From JANWHZ01 sp964527385 (lineage in GTDB: Bacteria; Patescibacteriota; Saccharimonadia; Saccharimonadales; UBA4665): a stretch of DNA of 7,622 nucleotides. Of this stretch, positions 1 through 4,964 are shown one piece after another. Each line of letters opens with the position of its first letter. The first letter of the stretch is position 1. The translations under genes were made by a program, and so were the position numbers. Location: contig CAZGPZ010000048.1 of NCBI GenBank assembly GCA_964527385.1, positions 1 to 7,622 on the forward strand, written 5' to 3'. Under the pieces are notes generated by a model. The model had not been told where the DNA came from and did no database searches. It saw nothing but the letters and a program-made list of their open reading frames with translations.

Positions 1-36
1 GAAAACCCGGTGTCTTGACCGCTGGACGACGGGGCC
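1..36 (-). tRNA. tRNA-Glu (anticodon TTC), 5' half only, cut by the window edge
   Basis: Read on the minus strand from 36 down to 1, the sequence matches the 5' half of a glutamate tRNA. The acceptor strand is GGCCCCG, followed by T8 and C9, a D arm with stem GTC/GAC and a loop containing the conserved A, G and GG, then A26. The 5' side of the anticodon stem is CCGGG and the loop begins TTTTC. U33 followed by TTC puts the Glu anticodon at the last three bases of the window. The D arm and the ACACCG run into the anticodon stem resemble the E. coli tRNA-Glu family. The 3' half, T arm and acceptor complement lie outside the window, so the full cloverleaf cannot be verified. A plus-strand reading frame crosses this region, but it is a shadow. 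Confidence 0.82.
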
Positions 37-51
37 GTAAAAGACTGGTAA

Positions 52-60
52 ATAGTACCA
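52..60 (-). promoter_or_regulatory. Extended -10 promoter of the tRNA-Glu gene
   Basis: On the minus strand, TGG followed by TACTAT forms an extended -10 element. Transcription would begin about seven bases further on, near position 45, giving a leader of roughly nine bases before the tRNA 5' end at 36. That is a normal distance for a tRNA gene. No convincing -35 hexamer was found at 17 bases spacing, which fits a TGn-type promoter. The same box grammar recurs upstream of other genes in the window. Confidence 0.5.
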
Positions 61-108
61 TAACAGATAGAAAAAAGCTAGGGCAAGCCTGGAAACGTCT
101 TTTTTTGA

Positions 109-138
109 TTGCACCGGTTAGTGAAAGTGTGCTACTCC
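109..138 (+). promoter_or_regulatory. Possible promoter of the first protein gene
   Basis: TTGCAC at 109-114 and TACTCC at 133-138 are separated by 18 bases, and a TGc precedes the -10 hexamer. The -10 match is weak at its last two bases, so this is a tentative call. Transcription would start near 145, just upstream of the candidate ATG codons at 168 and 177. It would therefore be divergent from the tRNA promoter. Confidence 0.3.
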
Positions 139-176
139 TAATGGCATTATCAAGCAACAGTAGGGTAATGGTGAGC

Positions 177-785
177 ATGAACGGAGAAACGATTCGGCGA
201 ACGCTTGAACGGCACGATTGGAGGCGAACGGCCATTGACGTGCTCGCTGCCATCGGCAGCATCATGCTGCTCGTGCACGGCGACGACATCCAACAGTGGC
301 TGCGCGGGCGCGGCAGCACGCCATCCATTGTCGCCACGTCAAAGGGGCTTCCCGCCGCAACCGTCTTGTCTGTCGATGACCAAGTGCGTACGGCGCTACG
401 GGCTGGCGGGCAAGAAAGTTTTGCCGAAGGTACGCTCGTTTGCACAAACGGTATCGAAGTACACCGGCCGATTGATATGGTGTTGCCGTCAGGCCAGCGC
501 GTCGCTATCGCCCGGGTCAGCGGCACGAGCGGCAACAACCTCGACGTCATGGTGGTTGACGCCGACGCGCCGGGCTCGCCTTATACATACGGAAGGATAC
601 GCTGCGCTTTTATGCCAAGCGACGACGCGCCGGGAAGCGAGTTGCAGTATGGGCAGATTTATAACTTTTATTTCACTGGCGGCGACCCAGGAAAACCGGT
701 CGACTCAGATACGAACGCCCCATTCGTCGATGAGCATGGGCAAGCGGTCCAGATAGGGCAAATCACGCCACTTCCCGGGCCATAG
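177..785 (+). CDS. Hypothetical single-pass membrane-anchored protein with an extracytoplasmic domain
   Basis: I do not recognise this family. From the ATG at 177 the protein is 202 residues. It starts with a basic segment rich in Arg, followed by a hydrophobic stretch at about residues 19-35, which suggests a signal anchor with the bulk outside the membrane. The remainder is acidic and rich in Gly, Ser and Asp, with only two cysteines (C89 and C143) that could form a disulfide if exported. The end is Pro/Gly rich. The frame is open further upstream, but that extension runs through the tRNA and its promoter, so an internal start is preferred. ATG 168 is nearly as good, and an AGGG at 162-165 is the only Shine-Dalgarno-like sequence. 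The gene converges with the ABC exporter, with 15 bases between stops and no obvious terminator between them. Confidence 0.6.
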   Translation: MNGETIRRTLERHDWRRTAIDVLAAIGSIMLLVHGDDIQQWLRGRGSTPSIVATSKGLPAATVLSVDDQVRTALRAGGQESFAEGTLVCTNGIEVHRPIDMVLPSGQRVAIARVSGTSGNNLDVMVVDADAPGSPYTYGRIRCAFMPSDDAPGSELQYGQIYNFYFTGGDPGKPVDSDTNAPFVDEHGQAVQIGQITPLPGP

Positions 786-800
786 CTGATCTAGCGTGAA

Positions 801-2594
801 CTAGCCGGCGACAAAACCGTTCTTTTGGCGCTTCCACAAGTCGGCATAGACGCCGTCCAGTTTGACCAGCTCCTCGTGCGTGCCTTGTTCCACGATGCGA
901 CCCTGTTCGATCACGATGATGCGGTCGAGATTCTTGAGCGTCGACAGGCGATGGGCAATGACGATTGCCGTCCGGTTCTGCATCAGCTCGAAGAGGGCTT
1001 TTTGGATGGCTTGCTCGCTAACGCTGTCGAGCGCGCTAGTTGCCTCGTCCAAGATCAGCAGCGGCGCATCCTGCAAAATAGCCCGGGCGATAGCGACACG
1101 CTGGCGTTGGCCGCCGGATAGTTTGACGCCGCGCTCGCCGACGATTGCATCTAAGCCATTTGGCAATTTCTCGACGAACTCCAGGGCTTGTGCCTTTTGG
1201 AGCGCATTAGTGATTTCTTTGTCAGATGCATCGGGCCGGGCATACGCGACGTTCTCGCGGATACTGCGGTTGAACAGGTTGGTATCTTGTGGCACAAACG
1301 AGCTGCTGGCGCGGATCAGCTGTGGGCCGTGCTCGTCCGTCGTTTGCCCATTGATGGCGATTGTGCCGGTGATCGGCTCGTAAAAACCAAGCAACAGCCC
1401 GGCAAGCGTTGATTTGCCAGCACCGCTGTGTCCGACGATGCCAACTTTCTCGTGCGGCGCCACCGACAAGTCGAGATGGTCCAACACAAAGGCATCCGGC
1501 TGCTCCGGGTAGGCAAAACTGACGTCATTCAATGCAAGCGACACCGCGCCCGAGACGCGTGGCAACGCGCCGGGCACGCCCACCCGGCGTTCCACTTCGC
1601 CGGCAAGCCCGTCCAGCGCATTCTGGATGGTACCGAAGTTGCGGTAGTAGGAGTCCAGCGCCCACGCCAGTTCCCATAGTCCGGTGCTGGCATCGCCGAA
1701 GTAGGCGATAAACAACACAATCGCGCCAAGCGGGATCGTGCCATGGGCGTACAACATGACCACCATGACAAGCGCGATGGTCGTCACGTACGCGACGCTT
1801 TGCCCTTTGATGAAATTGGTAAAAATGTTCTGTATCCATGACCGGCGCCACCGAGTAACGATATGTTGCTGTTGCGCCGCAAGCATGCGCCGTTCGACTT
1901 CTTCTGCCCCAAACGCGCGGACGCTAACGTGGTTGCCAAGCGCGTCGACGACGATGCCCGCGGCTTTGCTTTGCTCGTCGCTGACGGCCGCGACTAGCTT
2001 GCCGAACTCTTTGCCACGATGGATGTTGTATGCGAACAATACGACTAGCCATACGACGAACAAAACCGCCAATGACCAATGTGTCGCCAGCAGGAATATA
2101 GCTGACACGATCAACCCAGCAACTTGGTTCCAGACACTCCACGCGGTCAGGTCCGCCAATGAGTTGGCAGTCTCGGTGACTTGGTTGATCCAGTGCCCAA
2201 TACGGCCACTGCTTGAATTGACGAAAAACTCGTACGGGCGTTTCAACACGGCGGCGAATAGGCGCCAGCGGACGCCTTCGACCATTTGGGGCTTGAATGA
2301 CCGCAGCAAAAGCTCGCCCAAGCGCCACATAATTTCGTCGAGCAGCCTGAAACCGGCGTATAGCCCGACCAGCAGCCATATATAGCCGCCGACGACATGA
2401 GTATTACCCAGTTCGGTAACTATTTTGGAGACCATAAACGGTCCCATTGCCCAAGCGATCACCCCAACAAACGTCAGCGCGAAGAAGCTCAACGCCCGCA
2501 GGCGGAAGGGGCGGGCCATGCTTTTCAGCAGCAGGATGGTCGATTTAGGGACGCTCGGGTCTTCGGCCATGGGCATCGGCAGGATCTTCGGCAT
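801..2594 (-). CDS. ABC exporter half-transporter (fused permease and ATPase)
   Basis: This 597-residue protein has the type IV ABC exporter layout (MsbA/LmrA-like): an N-terminal membrane domain and a C-terminal ATPase. About six hydrophobic segments lie near residues 35-54, 67-84, 154-171, 174-190, 267-282 and 287-300. The nucleotide-binding domain is complete. It has an A-loop Tyr in FAYPE (about 362), Walker A GHSGAGKST (388-396), Q-loop PQD (435-437), signature LSGGQ (492-496), Walker B LLILDE with the catalytic Glu (512-517), D-loop SALD and the H-loop AHR (His 548). Such proteins work as homo- or heterodimers and export lipids, peptides or drugs. No partner half lies in the window and the substrate cannot be told. 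The start at 2594 is chosen because an extended -10 box ends seven bases before it; an in-frame ATG at 2642 would add 16 residues not typical of the family, and ATGs at residues 7 and 9 are other options. Confidence 0.93.
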   Translation of the reverse strand: MPKILPMPMAEDPSVPKSTILLLKSMARPFRLRALSFFALTFVGVIAWAMGPFMVSKIVTELGNTHVVGGYIWLLVGLYAGFRLLDEIMWRLGELLLRSFKPQMVEGVRWRLFAAVLKRPYEFFVNSSSGRIGHWINQVTETANSLADLTAWSVWNQVAGLIVSAIFLLATHWSLAVLFVVWLVVLFAYNIHRGKEFGKLVAAVSDEQSKAAGIVVDALGNHVSVRAFGAEEVERRMLAAQQQHIVTRWRRSWIQNIFTNFIKGQSVAYVTTIALVMVVMLYAHGTIPLGAIVLFIAYFGDASTGLWELAWALDSYYRNFGTIQNALDGLAGEVERRVGVPGALPRVSGAVSLALNDVSFAYPEQPDAFVLDHLDLSVAPHEKVGIVGHSGAGKSTLAGLLLGFYEPITGTIAINGQTTDEHGPQLIRASSSFVPQDTNLFNRSIRENVAYARPDASDKEITNALQKAQALEFVEKLPNGLDAIVGERGVKLSGGQRQRVAIARAILQDAPLLILDEATSALDSVSEQAIQKALFELMQNRTAIVIAHRLSTLKNLDRIIVIEQGRIVEQGTHEELVKLDGVYADLWKRQKNGFVAG

Positions 2595-2601
2595 ACCCCT
2601 T

Positions 2602-2610
2602 ATAGTAACA
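2602..2610 (-). promoter_or_regulatory. Extended -10 promoter of the ABC exporter, predicted leaderless
   Basis: On the minus strand, TGT then TACTAT is followed by seven bases (AAGGGGT) and the ATG at 2594. The expected transcription start therefore falls on or next to the start codon, so the mRNA would have essentially no leader. The GGGG run could be read as a Shine-Dalgarno sequence but would sit only one base from the ATG, too close to work normally. No clear -35 hexamer was seen. Confidence 0.45.
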
Positions 2611-2659
2611 ATATTGCAACCGAGATTGTATCTTTTCTGCATACAATATGAATAACCGC

Positions 2660-2688
2660 TTTACATTGTTGTAAATAATTGCTATAAA
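2660..2688 (+). promoter_or_regulatory. Strong promoter of the RRM protein gene, with a dyad over the -35
   Basis: TTTACA at 2660-2665 and TATAAA at 2683-2688 are separated by exactly 17 bases, and TGc precedes the -10, making this the best promoter in the window. Transcription should start near 2694-2695, giving a leader of about 136 bases. The -35 hexamer is also the left arm of a perfect dyad, TTTACA-TTGT-TGTAAA (2660-2675), which could be an operator. The promoter is divergent from the ABC exporter promoter about 50 bases away. Confidence 0.72.
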
Positions 2689-2696
2689 TAGTCAGC

Positions 2697-2726
2697 TCTA
2701 GAAAGCTGCGAATTCAAGTTTCTAGA
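2697..2726 (+). repeat. Inverted repeat at the predicted 5' end of the rbp mRNA
   Basis: TCTAGAAA (2697-2704) and TTTCTAGA (2719-2726) are perfect 8-base inverted arms around a 14-base loop that contains GAATTC. They begin two or three bases after the predicted transcription start, so the mRNA would carry a 5'-terminal stem-loop. Such hairpins are known to protect some bacterial mRNAs from decay. That role here is inferred from position only. Confidence 0.5.
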
Positions 2727-2776
2727 CGTTTAACAGTTCAGCGCGAGGAAGCAGCTAAGTGAACGATTTTCGATCA

Positions 2777-2821
2777 ACTTACCTCCGAAGAAGTAAATCA
2801 TTAACTAAATAAGAGGTAAGT
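2777..2821 (+). promoter_or_regulatory. Shine-Dalgarno-sequestering hairpin in the rbp leader
   Basis: ACTTACCTC (2777-2785) is the exact reverse complement of GAGGTAAGT (2813-2821). The right arm contains the only Shine-Dalgarno sequence of the gene, GAGGT at 2813-2817, lying 13 bases before the ATG at 2831. The 9-base stem encloses a 27-base A/T-rich loop. When formed, it would hide the ribosome site. The first four bases of the left arm can alternatively pair with AAGT at 2757-2760 in a second, weaker stem (2757-2780, with a bulge and a mismatch), so two exclusive folds are possible. The arrangement resembles an RNA thermometer or a protein-controlled translational switch. Confidence 0.55.
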
Positions 2822-2830
2822 ACCAGTACT

Positions 2831-3121
2831 ATGGGAAACAAACTATTTGTCGGCTCACTCGCTTTCAGCGCTACCGACGACGATCTCGCGCAAGCTTTTG
2901 CGCCATTTGGCACGGTTGTGTCAGCCAAGGTCATCATGGACCGCGACACCAACCGCAGCAAAGGCTTCGGCTTTGTCGAGATGAGCTCTGATGCGGAAGC
3001 AGCAGCAGCAATCGACGGCGTAAACGGCAAAGATGTTGCCGGCCGCGCAGTCAACGTCAGCGAAGCTCGCCCGCGCGAAGAACGCCCTCGTGGCGACTAC
3101 GGCGGCGGCAACCGCTACTAG
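2831..3121 (+). CDS. Small RNA-binding protein with one RRM domain (glycine-rich RBP type)
   Basis: The 96-residue protein is a single RNA recognition motif. RNP2 is LFVGSL (residues 5-10) and RNP1 is KGFGFVEM (44-51), both with the aromatic residues that stack on RNA bases. The RRM is followed by a short Arg/Glu-rich linker (about 79-88) and a Gly-rich end (GGGNRY). Length and layout match the small bacterial RRM proteins best known from cyanobacteria, where many are cold-inducible RNA chaperones or mRNA-binding regulators. The gene is a single transcription unit with its own strong promoter, a long structured leader and a strong terminator. The ATG at 2831 is the only sensible start, since the RRM begins immediately. 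The RNA target is unknown; the leader structures suggest autoregulation. Confidence 0.95.
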   Translation: MGNKLFVGSLAFSATDDDLAQAFAPFGTVVSAKVIMDRDTNRSKGFGFVEMSSDAEAAAAIDGVNGKDVAGRAVNVSEARPREERPRGDYGGGNRY

Positions 3122-3137
3122 ATTTACTTCGTAAATC
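3121..3137 (+). repeat. Small hairpin directly after the rbp stop codon
   Basis: GATTTAC (3121-3127) and GTAAATC (3131-3137) are perfect 7-base arms around a TTC loop, and the left arm starts at the last base of the TAG stop. It is A/T rich, lacks a U tract and sits just before the true terminator. It may be an RNA-processing or protein-binding element. The first ten bases are also complementary to the loop of the leader hairpin at 2790-2799. Confidence 0.5.
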
Positions 3138-3140
3138 ATC

Positions 3141-3170
3141 AAAACTCCCCGGATTATCCGGGGAGTTTTT
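3141..3170 (+). terminator. Intrinsic terminator of rbp
   Basis: AAAACTCCCCGG (3141-3152) pairs perfectly with CCGGGGAGTTTT (3158-3169) around a five-base ATTAT loop and is followed by a final T, giving a five-T run at 3166-3170. The GC-rich 12-base stem with a U tract is a textbook Rho-independent terminator. The flanking A and T runs would also let it work on the minus strand. Confidence 0.92.
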
Positions 3171-3196
3171 AGTTCCAAATCTCTGCCAAAACCTCC

Positions 3197-3239
3197 TTGC
3201 CGTCATTTCTGTTGAAACAGTAACCCATTTGCCGTCATT
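3197..3239 (+). repeat. Direct repeat TTGCCGTCATT, two copies
   Basis: TTGCCGTCATT occurs at 3197-3207 and again at 3229-3239, where it runs into the left arm of the 29-bp inverted repeat. Between them is a small dyad, CTGTT-GA-AACAG (3209-3220). The first copy could be a decayed or partial end of a neighbouring element of the same repeat family. Confidence 0.4.
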
Positions 3240-3335
3240 CCCGCGAAGGCGGGAATCCAGTCTGTAGGCGATAAGTGTCGGATAGCAATAGAAATGAGAA
3301 TATACTACTGGATTCCCGCCTTCGCGGGAATGACG
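3233..3335. repeat. REP/BIME-like element: perfect 29-bp inverted repeats around a 45-bp centre
   Basis: The segments at 3233-3261 and 3307-3335 are exact 29-base reverse complements, separated by 45 bases. Each arm is itself a palindrome, ATTCCCGC-GAAG-GCGGGAAT or its complement, flanked by CGTC and CCAGT. The ATTCCC...GGGAAT core is a dispersed repeat type seen in many bacteria, for example Neisseria dRS3 and REP-like elements. A head-to-head pair matches a BIME layout. No target-site duplication is visible at the outer edges and the centre encodes nothing recognisable. The right arm lies just upstream of the pgl promoter. The copy number in the genome cannot be seen here. Confidence 0.75.
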
Positions 3336-3361
3336 AGGAGCCGGGCGCCCGGAGAGCAGAG

Positions 3362-3367
3362 TATGAT
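3362..3367 (+). promoter_or_regulatory. -10 box of the pgl operon promoter, predicted leaderless
   Basis: TATGAT at 3362-3367 is followed by six bases and the ATG at 3374, so the expected transcription start coincides with the start codon. No Shine-Dalgarno sequence precedes that ATG. A perfect 12-base palindrome, CCGGGCGCCCGG (3341-3352), occupies the place where a -35 would lie. No -35 hexamer is recognisable, so a regulator may be needed for firing. Confidence 0.45.
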
Positions 3368-3373
3368 AGAGAT

Positions 3374-4033
3374 ATGCAGTTCGTTATGAAACCGGCAGAA
3401 GATGGGGTAGCCGCGCTGGCGCAAGCAATCCAGGGCTTTCTCTCACGGCAAAAGCGCGTGTTGTGGCTGGTTTCGGGAGGGTCGAACATACCATTGTCGG
3501 TCGACGTTATGGCCCGTTTGCCCGAAGAACTGACCGACGGGTTGGTAGTTATGCTGATTGACGAACGGTTTGGGCCAGTGGGCCACGCCGATTCCAATTC
3601 CCAGCAATTGCTGGATGCCGGGTTTGATGCGAAGTGGGGGCAATTTATTCCTGTCATGGACGGCAGTGACGAACAAACAACCGTGCAAAGATATGCACAT
3701 AATTTGGAAACATATCTGTCAAAAAGCGATGCGGCAATCGCACAATTCGGCATGGGCAGCGATGGGCACGTCGCCGGCATTTTGCCTGGTTCGCCGGCGG
3801 CTGCTTCACAGGAATCGGTAGTTATCTATGACGGAGCCGATGGGCGGCGGCGCATCACGCCGACATTCCCGACACTTCGGCGGCTCACCTCATCCTATCT
3901 ATTCGCCTACGGGGAAGGCAAGCGCTCCCAGCTCGAAGATTTGCGGGACAAACAGCTGCCGTTAGCCGAACAGCCGGCACAAATCCTCAAGGAACTCCCG
4001 GACGTTTACATATATAATGACCAAATAGTATGA
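3374..4033 (+). CDS. pgl: 6-phosphogluconolactonase
   Basis: The enzyme hydrolyses 6-phosphogluconolactone to 6-phosphogluconate in the cytoplasm, the second step of the oxidative pentose phosphate pathway. The 219-residue protein has the glucosamine-6-phosphate isomerase/6-phosphogluconolactonase fold signatures. These are a phosphate loop SGGSN (34-38), LIDERFGP (61-68) followed by SNSQQL (74-79), and GMGSDGHVAG (126-135) with the DGH active-site residues. Length is slightly short for the family (about 230-260). The frame is open upstream to 3275, but that stretch is the inverted repeat, so ATG 3374 is chosen; ATG 3389 is a less likely alternative. It opens the pgl-gnd-zwf operon, 22 bases ahead of gnd. 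The neighbours favour lactonase over a glucosamine-6-phosphate deaminase, which shares the fold. Confidence 0.9.
   Translation: MQFVMKPAEDGVAALAQAIQGFLSRQKRVLWLVSGGSNIPLSVDVMARLPEELTDGLVVMLIDERFGPVGHADSNSQQLLDAGFDAKWGQFIPVMDGSDEQTTVQRYAHNLETYLSKSDAAIAQFGMGSDGHVAGILPGSPAAASQESVVIYDGADGRRRITPTFPTLRRLTSSYLFAYGEGKRSQLEDLRDKQLPLAEQPAQILKELPDVYIYNDQIV
4013..4018 (+). promoter_or_regulatory. Consensus -10 hexamer inside the end of pgl
   Basis: TATAAT at 4013-4018 is a perfect -10 hexamer about 38 bases ahead of the gnd start. It would give a leader of about 30 bases that includes the gnd ribosome site. No -35 or TGn is visible and the hexamer also encodes part of a Y-I-Y-N run, so it may be coincidental. 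Confidence 0.25.
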
Positions 4034-4044
4034 AACTGGATCAA

Positions 4045-4052
4045 AAGGAGGG
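4045..4052 (+). promoter_or_regulatory. Strong Shine-Dalgarno site of gnd
   Basis: AAGGAGGG lies three bases before the gnd ATG, with its GGAGG core four bases away. It is the best ribosome site in the window. It shows that the organism uses conventional Shine-Dalgarno initiation inside operons, in contrast to the predicted leaderless first genes. Confidence 0.8.
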
Positions 4053-4055
4053 TTC

Positions 4056-4964
4056 ATGAAAATAGCTATACAAGGGCTCGGCCGCATGGGGCTGCAGATC
4101 GCCCGCAAACTCGCCGAGGATGGGCATACAGTCATCGCGCACAACCGCAGCACCGCGCCGATGGACGAAGCTGCCAGCTACGGCGCCGTCAAAGCTGTGA
4201 CCAAGCAGGACGTGTTGAAGGAATTTGGCGACGAACAAGTCATGCTGTGGATCATGCTCCCGGCAGATATTGTCGACGCCCAGGTCGACGAATGGCTGGA
4301 GATTTTGCCGAAGGGCAGCATCATTATTGATGGCGGCAATTCCGACTACCGGCTGAGCAAGAAACTCAACGAACGGCTGAAGGCCGCCGGCATGGACTTC
4401 ATCGACATCGGCGTCAGTGGCGGCGTATGGGGCTACGATAATGGCTTCTCGATGATGTGCGGGAGCGACAACCCAGACGCGTTCGCCGTGCTCGAACCGG
4501 AACTTCAGTCGCTCGCCAAGCCGGAAGGCACTTACCATTATTTCGGGCCGAGCGGCTCGGGACACTACGTCAAAATGGTGCACAACGCCATCGAATACGG
4601 CATGATGGAATCGCTTGCCGAGGGTTACCGCATGCTGAAAGACGGGCCATACAAAGAGATTGACCTGGCCGCGGCCGGTGAAGTCTGGCAACACCACAGC
4701 GTGATCACGTCCTGGCTCAATGAGCTCTGCCGGGACGCACTACAAGAAAATCCTAACCTCGATGGCATCGAAGGCTACGTCGCCGAATCGGGCGAAGCCC
4801 GCTGGACACTTGAAACCGCCAAGGACATGAACATCCCGCTGCCGGCGATCCAGGCATCGTTCGACATCCGCATCGCTTCTCAAAAAGGCGAGGTCAATTT
4901 CGCGACGAAACTTCTCTCGGCAATGCGCAATAAATTTGGCGGGCACCAACTGAATAAGCAATGA
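4056..4964 (+). CDS. gnd: 6-phosphogluconate dehydrogenase (decarboxylating), short form
   Basis: The enzyme oxidises and decarboxylates 6-phosphogluconate to ribulose-5-phosphate. The 302-residue length matches the short, YqeC/GndA-type branch rather than the roughly 470-residue enzymes of E. coli and animals. The Rossmann loop is GLGRMG (7-12). The end of the second strand reads H-N-R-S (29-32), where NAD enzymes usually have Asp; the Asn-Arg pair resembles NADP-type sequences. Substrate and catalytic motifs are DGGNS (92-96), SGG in GVSGGVWG (119-126), the GPSGSGHYVKMVHN segment with Lys173, His176 and Asn177, and Arg272 in the FDIRIASQ segment near the C terminus. The gene starts after a strong ribosome site and its stop overlaps the zwf start as ATGA, suggesting translational coupling. 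Confidence 0.95.
   Translation: MKIAIQGLGRMGLQIARKLAEDGHTVIAHNRSTAPMDEAASYGAVKAVTKQDVLKEFGDEQVMLWIMLPADIVDAQVDEWLEILPKGSIIIDGGNSDYRLSKKLNERLKAAGMDFIDIGVSGGVWGYDNGFSMMCGSDNPDAFAVLEPELQSLAKPEGTYHYFGPSGSGHYVKMVHNAIEYGMMESLAEGYRMLKDGPYKEIDLAAAGEVWQHHSVITSWLNELCRDALQENPNLDGIEGYVAESGEARWTLETAKDMNIPLPAIQASFDIRIASQKGEVNFATKLLSAMRNKFGGHQLNKQ

Noticed and set aside
100..106. Run of seven Ts as a possible terminator
   Set aside because: The only preceding hairpin has a three-base stem with a loop too small to form, so it does not qualify as an intrinsic terminator.
15..176. Upstream extension of the first protein gene from a TTG start at 15
   Set aside because: It overlaps the tRNA-Glu half-gene and its promoter on the other strand, is strongly basic without family character, and later ATGs fit the promoter and the membrane anchor better.
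786..800. Shared terminator between the convergent genes
   Set aside because: CTAGC occurs twice nearby but as a direct repeat; no stable stem with a U tract was found on either strand.
1738..2385. Long plus-strand open frames across the ABC exporter, and the minus-strand frame at 1924-2379
   Set aside because: They lie entirely within a gene with a full set of ABC motifs and show no recognisable domain; they are shadows.
2595..2642. Longer ABC exporter form starting at 2642
   Set aside because: The extra 16 residues do not resemble the family and the extended -10 box at 2602-2610 would lie inside the coding sequence. It remains possible if another promoter exists upstream.
3233..3335. CRISPR array, suggested by 29-base repeats
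   Set aside because: There are only two copies, in inverted rather than direct orientation, internally palindromic, with no spacer series or cas genes.
3275..3373. N-terminal extension of pgl through the inverted repeat
   Set aside because: It reads the repeat arm as protein, starts at a GTG without a ribosome site, and the lactonase fold begins after ATG 3374.
4041..4697. 218-residue minus-strand open frame opposite gnd
   Set aside because: It is antisense to a well-conserved dehydrogenase, its composition follows from the gnd codons, and there is no independent start signal or domain.
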